This document shows positions 16,647 through 25,152 of a stretch of 64,000 nt of DNA, one piece after another. The DNA is taken from contig NZ_FOPS01000008.1 in the NCBI RefSeq assembly GCF_900113545.1, forward strand, positions 27,908-91,907, written 5' to 3'. Numbering within the stretch: position 1 is the first letter of the stretch; every line of letters starts with the position of its first letter. The notes under the pieces were generated by a model. That model had not been told where the DNA came from. It saw nothing but the letters and a program-made list of their open reading frames with translations, and did not search any database. This DNA comes from Neisseria elongata subsp. elongata (lineage in GTDB: Bacteria > Pseudomonadota > Gammaproteobacteria > Burkholderiales > Neisseriaceae). The translations under genes and the position numbers were made by a program.

Positions 16647-17396
16647 ATGACAACCTGCCGCGAAATCCTTGCCTGGTGCGACGACATCCTGCAAACCGCC
16701 CAATTTAAAGACTATGCGCCCAACGGCCTCCAAGTCGAAGGTGCGGAAAAAATTGAAAAAATCGTTGCCGCCGTTACCGCCAGCCGTGCCGCCGTCGAAT
16801 GTGCCGCACAACAAGGCGCACAACTGCTGCTCGTCCACCACGGCATGTTCTGGAAAAGCGAACCCGCCACCATCACCGGCTGGAAAAAGCAACGCATCGC
16901 CACCCTCCTGCACCACAACATCAACATGGCCGGCTACCACCTGTCTCTCGACGCCCACCCCGAACTCGGCAACAACGCCCAACTGGCCAAACTGATGGAC
17001 TGGCAAACAGATTACACCTGCGGCGAGCAAAACCTACTGAACATAGGCCGTCTGAAAACCCCGAAAACCGTTTCCGAACTGACTGCCGAAATCGCCCAAA
17101 AACTCGGCCGCACCCCCACCGTCGTCGGCAATCCGCAACAAACCGTTAGCCGTGCCGCATGGTGCACCGGCGGCGCACAGGGATTTTTTCAGACGGCCAT
17201 AGACGAAGGCGCCGAAGTTTACGTCACCGGCGAAATTTCCGAAGCGCAATACCACCTTGCCAACGAAACCGGCACAGTTTTCATCTCCGCAGGCCACCAT
17301 GCCACAGAACGCTATGGCATACAGGCACTTGCCCGTGCCCTGCAACAGAAATTCGGCACGGAAATTTACTTTTTTGACGAACAAAATCCTGCTTAA
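16647..17396 (+). CDS. Nif3-like dinuclear metal center protein (YbgI/DUF34)
   Basis: A 249-residue NIF3-family protein that forms a toroidal hexamer with a two-metal site; function in bacteria is unsettled (sometimes named GTP cyclohydrolase 1 type 2). Metal-binding histidines are visible in [10 protein letters not shown] (64-65) and near the end in [15 protein letters not shown], with aspartates in between. It begins [15 protein letters not shown] and is about the usual length of the family. The reading frame holds a DUS at GRLKTPKT. The Correia repeat lies immediately upstream and may carry its promoter. The next gene is petA. Confidence 0.88.
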   Translation: MTTCREILAWCDDILQTAQFKDYAPNGLQVEGAEKIEKIVAAVTASRAAVECAAQQGAQLLLVHHGMFWKSEPATITGWKKQRIATLLHHNINMAGYHLSLDAHPELGNNAQLAKLMDWQTDYTCGEQNLLNIGRLKTPKTVSELTAEIAQKLGRTPTVVGNPQQTVSRAAWCTGGAQGFFQTAIDEGAEVYVTGEISEAQYHLANETGTVFISAGHHATERYGIQALARALQQKFGTEIYFFDEQNPA

Positions 17397-17519
17397 AATC
17401 AAAAAAGACTTCAAAAATTTACCTTATTTTAAATACTACTTTAAGCAACCCTACGAATTCAGGTAGAATTACGGAGTTTAATGGCTCGGTATTTTCAAAA
17501 TCTTAGGATGACTGAAATA

Positions 17520-18104
17520 ATGGATAATCATGAAATCAATCAAGGCCGCCGCCGCTTCCTCGTGCTGGCAACAGCAGGAGCGGGCGGATTGGCCGCCGCA
17601 GGCGTGGCTGCGCCTTTCGTCGCCAGCTGGTTTCCGTCGGAAAAGGCTAAGGCCGCCGGCGCACCTATAGAAATCGACGTTAGCAAAATCGAATCCGGAC
17701 AAATGCTGACTGCCGAATGGCAAGGCAAACCGATTTGGGTGGTAAACCGCACGGATCAACAACTCAAAGACCTGAAAGGACTGAGCGGCGTCTTGACCGA
17801 CCCAAACTCCGAGGTCAACCACCAGCCGGAAGACTGCAAAAACGAGACCCGCTCAATCAAACCGAACGTCTTGGTCGCCATCGGCATCTGCACCCACTTG
17901 GGCTGTTCGCCGACTTACCGCCCGGACATCGCTCCGGCAGATTTGGGTGCAGAGTGGAAAGGCGGCTTCTTCTGCCCGTGCCACGGCTCCAAATTCGACA
18001 TTGCCGGACGCGTTTACGCCGGTGCGCCCGCCCCAACCAATCTGGTTATTCCTCCCCATAAATACCTAAGCGACACCACCATACAGGTCGGCGACGAAAC
18101 ATAA
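17520..18104 (+). CDS. petA: PetA, Rieske iron-sulfur subunit of the bc1 complex
   Basis: Rieske [2Fe-2S] subunit that takes electrons from ubiquinol and gives them to cytochrome c1. The 194-residue product starts MDNHEINQGRRRFLVLATAGAGGLAAAGV, with a twin-arginine-type signal anchor, and has the cluster motifs CTHLGC (C124, H126, C129) and CPCHGS (C152, C154, H155). The ATG at 17520 is chosen because the Tat-type N-terminus begins there; the frame is open 13 codons upstream. It is the first gene of petABC, with cytochrome b 15 bases downstream. Confidence 0.94.
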   Translation: MDNHEINQGRRRFLVLATAGAGGLAAAGVAAPFVASWFPSEKAKAAGAPIEIDVSKIESGQMLTAEWQGKPIWVVNRTDQQLKDLKGLSGVLTDPNSEVNHQPEDCKNETRSIKPNVLVAIGICTHLGCSPTYRPDIAPADLGAEWKGGFFCPCHGSKFDIAGRVYAGAPAPTNLVIPPHKYLSDTTIQVGDET

Positions 18105-18119
18105 AAAGGGACTTAAATT

Positions 18120-19469
18120 ATGGCAAACCAAACCAATAGCAAAGCAAAGGCATTGTTGGACTGGGTGGACGCCCGTTTCCCTTTGTCCAAAATGTGGCGC
18201 GACCACCTGTCTGAATACTACGCGCCGAAAAACTTCAACTTCTGGTACTTCTTCGGCTCACTGGCACTTTTGGTGTTGGTGATTCAGATTGTCAGCGGGA
18301 TTTTCCTCGTCATGAATTTCAAACCCGACGGCAATCTGAACCAATACAACCTGCCGGCTGCGTTTACCGCCGTCGAATACATCATGCGCGACGTATCGGG
18401 CGGCTGGATTATCCGCTATATGCACTCAACCGGTGCATCGTTCTTCTTTATCGTCGTTTATCTGCATATGTTCCGCGGCCTGATTTACGGTTCGTTTAAA
18501 AAACCGCGCGAACTGGTATGGGTATTCGGCTCGTTGATTTTCTTGGCATTGATGGCTGAAGCCTTTATGGGTTACCTGCTACCTTGGGGACAAATGTCCT
18601 TCTGGGGTGCACAGGTGATCATCAACCTATTCTCCGCTATTCCGGTGATCGGCCAAGATTTGTCGGTTTGGATTCGTGGTGACTTTACCATTTCCGATGC
18701 CACTCTGAACCGCTTCTTCGCCCTGCACGTCATTGCCGTACCGTTGGTACTGCTCGGCTTGGTCGTAGCGCACATTATCGCCCTGCACGAAGTCGGTTCG
18801 AACAACCCTGACGGTGTGGAAATCAAAAAACTGAAAGATGAAAACGGCGTACCTTTGGACGGCATCCCGTTCCATCCGTACTACACCGTTAAAGACATCT
18901 TGGGCGTAGTGGTCTTCCTGATTGTCTTCTGTGCCGTTATGTTCTTCGCACCCGAAGGCGGCGGCTACTTCTTGGAAGCGCCGAACTTTGACCCTGCAGA
19001 CCCGCTGAAAACCCCTCCCCATATTGCGCCTGTTTGGTATTTCACCCCGTTCTATGCCATTTTGCGTGCCATTCCGTCCTTTGCCGGTACGCAGATATGG
19101 GGCGTCATCGGTATGGGGGCCGCAGTCGTGCTGATTGCTCTGCTGCCGTGGCTGGATCGCTCTCCGGTAAAATCAATACGCTACCGTGGTCCGATTTTCA
19201 AAATTGCGGTTGTCCTGTTCATTATCTCCTTTATCGGTTTAGGCATCCTCGGCGCAATGGCGGCAACTCCGTCCCGCACCTTTATTGCCCGCGCCCTATC
19301 GGCCATCTACTTCCTGTTTTTCTTAGCCATGCCGATTTACAGCAAGCTGGATCCAACCAAACCGGTTCCCGAACGTGTAACCATGAGCACAGGCAAACAA
19401 AAAGTAATGTTCTTCGTGTACACCGCCATTACATTAATCGGCGCATACCTGTTTGCAACCAATGTTTGA
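18120..19469 (+). CDS. petB: PetB, cytochrome b of the bc1 complex
   Basis: A 449-residue polytopic cytochrome b with both quinone sites and two b-type hemes. Helices include WYFFGSLALLVLVIQIVSGIFLVMNF, then the segment GGWIIRYMHSTGASFFFIVVYLHMFRGL that carries two heme histidines, and FALHVIAVPLVLLGLVVAHIIALHEVG with the others. The PEWY-type Qo motif appears as APVWYFTPFYAILRAI. The protein has the full-length fused form of cytochrome b rather than a split b6/IV. It lies between petA and petC, 15 and 13 bases away, so one operon. Confidence 0.95.
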   Translation: MANQTNSKAKALLDWVDARFPLSKMWRDHLSEYYAPKNFNFWYFFGSLALLVLVIQIVSGIFLVMNFKPDGNLNQYNLPAAFTAVEYIMRDVSGGWIIRYMHSTGASFFFIVVYLHMFRGLIYGSFKKPRELVWVFGSLIFLALMAEAFMGYLLPWGQMSFWGAQVIINLFSAIPVIGQDLSVWIRGDFTISDATLNRFFALHVIAVPLVLLGLVVAHIIALHEVGSNNPDGVEIKKLKDENGVPLDGIPFHPYYTVKDILGVVVFLIVFCAVMFFAPEGGGYFLEAPNFDPADPLKTPPHIAPVWYFTPFYAILRAIPSFAGTQIWGVIGMGAAVVLIALLPWLDRSPVKSIRYRGPIFKIAVVLFIISFIGLGILGAMAATPSRTFIARALSAIYFLFFLAMPIYSKLDPTKPVPERVTMSTGKQKVMFFVYTAITLIGAYLFATNV

Positions 19470-19482
19470 TGAGGGCAGCAAA

Positions 19483-20268
19483 ATGAAAAATACATTGAAA
19501 AAATGGATTGTTGCCTTTGCCTTGGCAACCCCTATGGCTTTAGCCGGCGCAAGCGGCGACCACCACTACGAAAAAGTCGATATCGATTTGGGTAACCAAG
19601 TCAGCCTGCAACGCGGCGCGCAAATCTTTACCAACTACTGCCTGTCCTGCCACTCGGCAAGCAGCATGCGCTTCAACCGTCTGAAAGACATTGGTTTGAC
19701 CGACGAGCAAATCAAGAAAAACATGATGTTCACCACTGACAAAGTAGGTGATGTGATGCATGCCGCCATGACTCCGGCAGACGGAAAAAAATGGTTTGGT
19801 GCGGCACCTCCCGATTTGTCGCTGATTGCCCGTTCGCGTGGTGCTGACTACCTGTATGCCTACATGCGCGGTTTCTATAAAGACCCAACCCGTCCTACCG
19901 GCTGGAACAATACTGCGTTTAATAAAGTAGGTATGCCGCATCCGCTGTGGCAGCAACAAGGCGTGCAAGCTGTCGAGCTGGATGGAAAAGGCCAACCCGT
20001 TATGGTAAAAGACGAACACGGCCAAGATGTTCCGAAACTGTATTGGGAATCCACCGGTTCCATGACACGCAAAACACCGGACGGCAAAGTCATTACCAAA
20101 GAATATGATGACTACGCCCGCGATTTGGTGGCCTTCATGGTTTACATGGGTGAACCTGCACAAGTAGAGCGCAAACAAATCGGCTATGCCGTCTTGATCT
20201 TCTTGTTCGCGGTAATGCTGCCGCTGGCCTACTTCCTGAAAAAAGAATACTGGAAAGACGTTCACTAA
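19483..20268 (+). CDS. petC: PetC, cytochrome c1 of the bc1 complex
   Basis: Membrane-anchored cytochrome c1 that hands electrons to cytochrome c4. The 261-residue product has signal peptide MKNTLKKWIVAFALATPMALAGASG, heme motif CLSCH (about 58-62, within FTNYCLSCHSASSMRF), a methionine ligand region in TRKTPDGKV... and a C-terminal membrane anchor IGYAVLIFLFAVMLPLAYFLKKEYWKDVH. The ATG at 19483 sits after AGGGCAGC; an earlier ATG at 19453 overlaps petB and is less likely. A standard hairpin terminator follows the stop. Confidence 0.94.
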   Translation: MKNTLKKWIVAFALATPMALAGASGDHHYEKVDIDLGNQVSLQRGAQIFTNYCLSCHSASSMRFNRLKDIGLTDEQIKKNMMFTTDKVGDVMHAAMTPADGKKWFGAAPPDLSLIARSRGADYLYAYMRGFYKDPTRPTGWNNTAFNKVGMPHPLWQQQGVQAVELDGKGQPVMVKDEHGQDVPKLYWESTGSMTRKTPDGKVITKEYDDYARDLVAFMVYMGEPAQVERKQIGYAVLIFLFAVMLPLAYFLKKEYWKDVH

Positions 20269-20285
20269 CCTGTCTGACCAAATTC

Positions 20286-20313
20286 AAGCGGAGGAGATTC
20301 CTCCGCTTTTTTG
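20286..20313 (+). terminator. Rho-independent terminator of petABC
   Basis: AGCGGAGGA GAT TCCTCCGCT followed by a run of T residues, 17 bases after the petC stop. This is a classical terminator without a DUS. Confidence 0.9.
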
Positions 20314-20401
20314 TTTTTCCTCAATAAAACATCATGATACAACGAATTTGTGGTATTTTCAGACGGCCTTGTGTATCATTCTCTTAATTTTCAAACACAT
20401 C

Positions 20402-20421
20402 ATATCTGCCTTGGCAGATAT
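20402..20421. other. 20-bp near-loopless palindrome before sspA
   Basis: ATATCTGCCTTGGCAGATAT is a perfect inverted repeat of two 9-base arms around TT, 29 bases before the sspA start. It could be an operator or a second terminator, since TTTCTTTTC follows. Confidence 0.45.
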
Positions 20422-20450
20422 TTCTTTTCAATTCAGTCGGAGTAATCCTT

Positions 20451-21056
20451 ATGATGATTTTGTATTCGGGCATTACCTGCCCGTTCAGCCACCGCTGCCG
20501 CTTCGTCCTATATGAAAAAGGGATGGATTTTGAAATTAAAGACGTGGATATTTTCAACAAACCTGAAGATTTGGCCGTTATGAATCCGTATAACCAAGTA
20601 CCTGTTTTGGTAGAGCGCGATTTGATACTGCACGAATCCAACATCATTAACGAATACATAGACGAACGCTTCCCCCATCCCCAGCTGATGCCGGGCGACC
20701 CCGTTCAACGCGGTCGCGGTCGTTTGGTGCTCTACCGCCTGGAACGCGAATTGTTCAGCCATGTGCAAGTTTTGGAAGCACCGGAATCTACATCCAAAGA
20801 ACAAGCCAAAGCACGCGAAGCCATTTCCCAAGGCCTGACCATGCTGGCACCTGCATTTTCCAAACACAAATACATCATGGGCGACGACTTTTCCATGATT
20901 GATGTCGCCATTGCCCCGCTCCTGTGGCGTTTGGATCATTACGACATCAAATTAGGGAAAAACGCTGCACCGCTGCTCAAATACGCCGAACGCCTGTTCC
21001 AGCGCGAAGCCTTTATCGAAGCACTGACACCGGCTGAAAAAGCCATGCGCCGCTAA
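20451..21056 (+). CDS. sspA: SspA, stringent starvation protein A (GST fold)
   Basis: A 201-residue glutathione-S-transferase-fold protein that binds RNA polymerase and acts in starvation and acid stress in E. coli; here it begins MMILYSGITCPFSHRCRFVLYEKGMDFE. The N-terminal thioredoxin-like half runs to about residue 80 (NPYNQVPVLVERDLILHESNIINEYIDERFPHPQLMPGDP), followed by the helical half (FSMIDVAIAPLLWRLDHY). The ATG at 20451 has GGAGTAATCCTT upstream. It is directly followed by sspB, 24 bases away, matching the sspAB operon. Confidence 0.92.
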   Translation: MMILYSGITCPFSHRCRFVLYEKGMDFEIKDVDIFNKPEDLAVMNPYNQVPVLVERDLILHESNIINEYIDERFPHPQLMPGDPVQRGRGRLVLYRLERELFSHVQVLEAPESTSKEQAKAREAISQGLTMLAPAFSKHKYIMGDDFSMIDVAIAPLLWRLDHYDIKLGKNAAPLLKYAERLFQREAFIEALTPAEKAMRR

Positions 21057-21080
21057 AATATCATCGAGGGGAAACAACGA

Positions 21081-21509
21081 ATGAACAGCAGCACCAAACC
21101 TTACCTGCTCCGTGCCCTGTACGAATGGTGCAACGACAACGGCTACACCGCGCACATTGTTGCCTGGGTAAACGAACATACCCGCGTACCGATGCAATAT
21201 GTGCGCGACAACGAAATCATGTTGAATATCGGGCCGAATGCCGCACACAATCTGAGCATCGACAACGAATGGGTAAATTTTTCCGCCCGCTTTGCCGGTG
21301 TAGCGCACGAAATCTGGATTCCTGTCGGCCACATCTCCAGCCTGTTTGCCCGCGAAACCGGCGAAGGCATGGGTTTTGAAATAGAACCCTACCAACCCTC
21401 AACCGAAACCTCGGGCGAAATGGAAACGAAAACGGAAGAAAAAAGGCCGTCTGAAAAACCGGAAAACGGCACGGCAGAAAAGAAAAAGGTTTTGAAGTTC
21501 GTCAAATAA
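21081..21509 (+). CDS. sspB: SspB, ClpXP specificity-enhancing adaptor
   Basis: A 142-residue adaptor that delivers SsrA-tagged proteins to ClpXP. The substrate-binding domain spans about 1-110 (PYLLRALYEWCNDNGYTAHIVAWVN, NLSIDNEWVNFSARFAGVAHEIWIPVGHISSLFARETGEGMGF), followed by a flexible acidic linker and the C-terminal ClpX-binding tail (KKVLKFVK). The linker residues RPSEKPENG are encoded by a DUS. It is co-transcribed with sspA and followed by a DUS hairpin. Confidence 0.92.
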   Translation: MNSSTKPYLLRALYEWCNDNGYTAHIVAWVNEHTRVPMQYVRDNEIMLNIGPNAAHNLSIDNEWVNFSARFAGVAHEIWIPVGHISSLFARETGEGMGFEIEPYQPSTETSGEMETKTEEKRPSEKPENGTAEKKKVLKFVK

Positions 21510-21524
21510 CCGCCGGCTCACGGC

Positions 21525-21558
21525 AGGCCGTCTGAAAGCACGTCCTTTCAGACGGCCT
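21525..21558. terminator. DUS hairpin terminator after sspB
   Basis: AGGCCGTCTGAAAGCACG with its inverse, 16 bases after the sspB stop. Confidence 0.8.
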
Positions 21559-21602
21559 CATCCGTATTAACCGGCATCACAGTTCGAATGTAAGGAAACA
21601 CA

Positions 21603-22580
21603 ATGACTCCCGAACCCAATATCGGCTCTCCGCTGTTTTACGGCGTATTCTTTATCGCCGTCCTCATCATGATCGGCATAGACATGTTGTCGCTAAAAAA
21701 AACCGGCGCACACAAAGTCAGCACCAAAGAAGCCCTGCTCTGGTCAGCCATTTGGATTGCCGTATCCTGCGCCTTCGCAGGCTGGCTGTATTGGGAAATC
21801 AGCAGCAACCCCGCCTATGGCCACAATATCGCCAAAACCAAAGTAATGGAATATTTCACCGGCTACGTTTTGGAAAAATCGCTGGCTGTAGATAACCTTT
21901 TTGTCTTCCTGATGATTTTTTCCTACTTCAAAGTACCGCCCCAATATCAGCACCGGGTATTGTTATACGGCGTATTCGGAGCCATCGTCCTGCGTGCGGT
22001 TATGATTTTTATCGGCGCGGTACTGGTCAGCCGTTTCGAATGGATATTGTATATTTTCGGCGCATTCCTGCTCTACACAGGCATCAAAATGGTCAAACAG
22101 GGCGGCGATGAGGAAGGCGAAGACCTGTCGCAAAATAAAGTCCTGCAATGGTTGCAAAAGCATATCCGCGTCGGCAAATCATTGAACGGTGAAAAATTCT
22201 TCACTGTGGAAAACGGCAAGCGTGTTGCCAGCCCGCTGCTGATGGTGCTGATTATGGTCGAACTGAGTGATGTCATATTCGCCGTCGACAGTATTCCGGC
22301 CATTTTTGCCGTTACCACCGACCCGTTCATCGTCCTCACCTCCAACATCTTCGCCATCCTCGGCTTGCGCGCGATGTATTTCCTGCTGGCAGACATGGCC
22401 GACCGCTTCGTATTCCTGAACTACGGCTTGGCATTCGTCTTGAGCTTCATCGGCATCAAGATGCTGATTATTCATTGGATTCCCATTCCTGTTACCATCT
22501 CGTTGGCAGTCGTCTTCGGCGCACTTGGCGCATCCATCCTCACCTCGCTGGTATACAGCCGGAAAATGGAACGCCGCTGA
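21603..22580 (+). CDS. TerC-family integral membrane protein
   Basis: A 325-residue polytopic protein of the TerC/Alx group, associated with manganese export and pH or tellurite stress in relatives. Family motifs are MIGIDMLSLKKTGAHKVSTKEALLWSAIWI, SLAVDNLFVFLMIFSYFKVP, and VELSDVIFAVDSIPAIFAVTTDPFIVLTSNIFAILGLRAMYF with acidic residues in membrane helices that form the ion site. About seven to nine membrane spans are visible. An A8 tract at 21695-21702 (LKKT) could in principle slip. It lies between the sspAB operon and the hemerythrin gene, with a DUS pair on each side. Confidence 0.88.
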   Translation: MTPEPNIGSPLFYGVFFIAVLIMIGIDMLSLKKTGAHKVSTKEALLWSAIWIAVSCAFAGWLYWEISSNPAYGHNIAKTKVMEYFTGYVLEKSLAVDNLFVFLMIFSYFKVPPQYQHRVLLYGVFGAIVLRAVMIFIGAVLVSRFEWILYIFGAFLLYTGIKMVKQGGDEEGEDLSQNKVLQWLQKHIRVGKSLNGEKFFTVENGKRVASPLLMVLIMVELSDVIFAVDSIPAIFAVTTDPFIVLTSNIFAILGLRAMYFLLADMADRFVFLNYGLAFVLSFIGIKMLIIHWIPIPVTISLAVVFGALGASILTSLVYSRKMERR

Positions 22581-22608
22581 TAATGTGCTACCGCCATTAA
22601 AATACAGA

Positions 22609-22642
22609 AAGGCCGTCTGAAAATATCTTTTCAGACGGCCTC
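22609..22642. terminator. DUS hairpin terminator between terC and bacteriohemerythrin
   Basis: Inverted DUS pair (AAGGCCGTCTGAAAATA and inverse) shared by two convergent genes. Confidence 0.82.
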
Positions 22643-22657
22643 AAATTTTAAAACAGC

Positions 22658-23065
22658 TTACAGACCCAGTTTTTCTTTCACATGTTTCACATAGCCGTGG
22701 TCGTTGCGGCGGATATGCAGGAACAACCAAGTTTCCAACAAATCCATCATTTCCTGACCGACATCGTCGCCGTTATCGAAACGGCCTTTGAATGTTTTCA
22801 CTTTATTAACGAAATTTTCATGCACGCGGTGATGGGCATCCAGCAGGGGATATTCTGCCATTTCCAACAAGCTTTCCTCATCGGAGAAGTGCTGTACGGT
22901 ATATTCAATTAAATGGTCCAAAGCCACGCCCATTCCTTCACGGTCATTTGCAACATGGGCATCATGCATCTCATTGATATACTGAACCAAAATTTTGTGC
23001 TGTTCATCCACCTGTTCGATGCCGGTGTCCAAATCGGAAGTCCAATGCAAGAAAGTATCTGCCAT
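22658..23065 (-). CDS. Bacteriohemerythrin, single-domain O2-binding protein
   Basis: A 135-residue four-helix di-iron protein that binds oxygen and may supply or buffer O2 for respiratory enzymes. All iron ligands of the family are seen: HWTSDLDTGIEQVDEQH with the first His, then DEQHKILVQYINEMHDAHV (HxxxH/E), HFSDEESLLEMAEYPLLDAHHRVHENF (HxxxE and HxxxH), and the last, LHIRRNDHGYVKH (HxxxxD). No other domain is fused. It is convergent with terC. A consensus -10 (TATAAT) lies upstream on the minus strand at 23099-23104. Confidence 0.92.
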   Translation of the reverse strand: MADTFLHWTSDLDTGIEQVDEQHKILVQYINEMHDAHVANDREGMGVALDHLIEYTVQHFSDEESLLEMAEYPLLDAHHRVHENFVNKVKTFKGRFDNGDDVGQEMMDLLETWLFLHIRRNDHGYVKHVKEKLGL

Positions 23066-23098
23066 TTTTAATTCCCTTCATGTGTCTATAAAAATTGA

Positions 23099-23104
23099 AT
23101 TATA
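23099..23104 (-). promoter_or_regulatory. Likely -10 element for bacteriohemerythrin
   Basis: The minus strand reads CCTATAATTC, a perfect -10 hexamer, 34 bases before the ATG. No good -35 hexamer is seen at 16-18 bases. Confidence 0.4.
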
Positions 23105-23175
23105 GGGTTTTCCGTGTAAAGAACAGACAACATTTGCATAATTAAGTTAGAAATTCACTCAAATTTTGACTTTTA

Positions 23176-24075
23176 TCAAACACTTAGTTGTAATTTATTC
23201 TCAATCGTCTGATTGCGCAGCCAGCGGGCAGCCGGCGCGATTTCACCTGCCAGCAAACCGATTTCCCCCGCGCCGGACGCACGCAATACATCCGCCGCCG
23301 CACCGTGCAACCATACGCCGCCGCAGGCCGCCTGAAACGGCTCGATTCCCTGCGCCAGCAGGCTGCCGATGATGCCGCTTAACACGTCGCCGCTCCCCGC
23401 CGTGGCCAACCCCGCATTGCCGCTCAGGTTTTCATACAACATCCCGTTACCGCCGCACACGAGGGAACGATGCCCCTTCAGCACCACCACGGCACGGAAG
23501 CGTTCGGCCAGCCGCCGCACCGCCGTTTCCCGGTCGGACTGCACGACGCTTGTCTCCGTACCGAGCAGGCGCGCGGCTTCAGCCGGATGCGGCGTCAGGA
23601 CCAACTGCGGATACAGCACGGCTTCGGCGGCCAATGCCTCATCATGCGCCAGCAGATTCAGCGCGTCCGCATCCAGCAGCAACGGCGTATCGGAGGCCGT
23701 CTGAAAAACCGCCCGCAGCAACTGCGCCGCCTCCGCAGCGCAACCCAAACCGCACCCGGCCACGCGTGCCGACAAATCCGTCCGTTTAAGCAATGCCGAC
23801 GCGGTATCCAGCATGATTTCGGGATAGGCGGCAATCAGCGGCATGGGCAAAACAGGCTGATGAAAACCGGCCCACACCTTGCCGCAACCGAGCATCAAGG
23901 CGGAAGACGATGCCAATACCACCGCCCCGCTCATACCCGCCGCACCGCCCAACACGGCCAGCGTGCCGAACGTGCCTTTGTGACTGTCAGCCTGTCGCGG
24001 GCGGAATATTTGCGGAAACCGTTGTACGGCCTCCTCAAGCGGGAAACCTTCGGGCAATCGGTAAAAAACGTTCAT
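23176..24075 (-). CDS. nnrD: ADP/ATP-dependent NAD(P)HX dehydratase (YjeF C-domain)
   Basis: Repairs hydrated NADH and NADPH by ATP- or ADP-dependent dehydration. The 299-residue protein has only the dehydratase half of YjeF; the epimerase half (NnrE) is not fused. Motifs are HKGTFGTLAVLGGAAGMSGAVVLASSSALMLGCGKVWAG near the N-terminus, LDADALNLLAHDEALA, LTPHPAEAARLLGT, and NAGLATAGSGDVLSGIIGSLLAQG, which is the nucleotide-binding loop of the family. Two in-frame ATGs exist (24081 and 24075); the AAAGGAG site is spaced correctly for 24075, so that start is used. A DUS in the gene encodes FQTASDTP. Confidence 0.9.
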   Translation of the reverse strand: MNVFYRLPEGFPLEEAVQRFPQIFRPRQADSHKGTFGTLAVLGGAAGMSGAVVLASSSALMLGCGKVWAGFHQPVLPMPLIAAYPEIMLDTASALLKRTDLSARVAGCGLGCAAEAAQLLRAVFQTASDTPLLLDADALNLLAHDEALAAEAVLYPQLVLTPHPAEAARLLGTETSVVQSDRETAVRRLAERFRAVVVLKGHRSLVCGGNGMLYENLSGNAGLATAGSGDVLSGIIGSLLAQGIEPFQAACGGVWLHGAAADVLRASGAGEIGLLAGEIAPAARWLRNQTIENKLQLSV

Positions 24076-24216
24076 GGCCATACTCCTTTACTTCGGATTT
24101 TCCGTTTTCAGACGGCCTTATTGTATGCTTTGTCGCCGTCGGATTTGCACCATCCGCATGAATTATTTTAATATTGGTCTTCTTTTGCCAACTTTGCCAA
24201 CGGTCGAGGCCGCCCC

Positions 24217-25140
24217 ATGGAATCCATTATCGAACTGCGTCATCTGAAAACCCTTCTGGCGTTGGAGGAAACCGGCAGCGTTTCCCTCGCCGCGCAACGG
24301 GTATTCCTGACCCAATCCGCCCTGTCGCACCAAATCCGCACGCTGGAAAACTATTACGAAACCCCCCTGTTCGAACGCAAATCCAACCCGCTGCGCTTCA
24401 CGCCTGCCGGTGCGCGGCTGTTGAAACTCGCCCGTGATTTGCTGCCCCAGGTGGCCGCGGCCGAACGCGACATGGCGCAGATTATCGAAGGCGAAGCGGG
24501 CGAACTGCGGCTGGCGGTGGAATGCCACACCTGCTTCGACTGGCTGATGCCCGCCATGGGCGAATTCCGCCCGTTGTGGCCGCAGGTAGAACTCGACATC
24601 GTATCCGGCTTTCAGGCAGACCCCGTCGGCCTGCTGCTGTCCCACCGCGCCGATTTGGCGATTGTGTCCGAAGCCGTACCGCAGGCGGGCATTACCTACC
24701 GCCCCCTGTTTGCCTACGGCATGGTCGGCATCTGCGCCCCCGAACACCCGCTGGCAGCCAAAGAAATCTGGCAGGCGGAGGACTTTGCCGGCGAAACCCT
24801 GATTACCTACCCCGTTCCCGACGACATGCTCGACCTGCTGCGTAAAATCCTGCTGCCGCGCGGCATCAACCCGCAACGCCGCCACAGCGAGCTGACCATC
24901 GCCATCGTACAACTCGTGGCCAGCCGCCGCGGCATCGCCGCCCTGCCGTATTGGACCGTGATGCCGTATCTGGAGAAAGGCTACGTCGTCTCGCGCAAAA
25001 TCACCGAAAACGGCCTGCAAAGCGAACTGTACGCCGCCATGCGGAGCGAAGACGGCGACACAGGCTACCTGGCCGACTTCTGCCAAATCGTGCGCGACCA
25101 AGGTTTCGCCACCCTGCCCGGCCTGAGCATACTGGAATAA
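24217..25140 (+). CDS. metR: MetR, LysR-type regulator of methionine genes
   Basis: A 307-residue LysR-type regulator. The N-terminal helix-turn-helix is LKTLLALEETGSVSLAAQRVFLTQSALSHQIRTLENYYETPLFERKSNPLRFTPAG (about residues 8-63). The effector domain fits MetR closely in features I recall: the ECHTCFDWLMPA segment, DIVSGFQADPVGLL, APEHPLAAKE and ALPYWTVMPYLEKGY. MetR usually responds to homocysteine and controls met genes, none of which lie in this window. The next gene, an ABC ATPase, starts 12 bases after the stop across a DUS. Confidence 0.87.
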   Translation: MESIIELRHLKTLLALEETGSVSLAAQRVFLTQSALSHQIRTLENYYETPLFERKSNPLRFTPAGARLLKLARDLLPQVAAAERDMAQIIEGEAGELRLAVECHTCFDWLMPAMGEFRPLWPQVELDIVSGFQADPVGLLLSHRADLAIVSEAVPQAGITYRPLFAYGMVGICAPEHPLAAKEIWQAEDFAGETLITYPVPDDMLDLLRKILLPRGINPQRRHSELTIAIVQLVASRRGIAALPYWTVMPYLEKGYVVSRKITENGLQSELYAAMRSEDGDTGYLADFCQIVRDQGFATLPGLSILE

Positions 25141-25152
25141 GGCCGTCTGAAA

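Noticed and set aside
21695..21702. A8 tract in the TerC-like gene as a phase-variation switch
   Set aside because: Short A runs are common in coding DNA; slippage would kill the gene with no evidence of switching.
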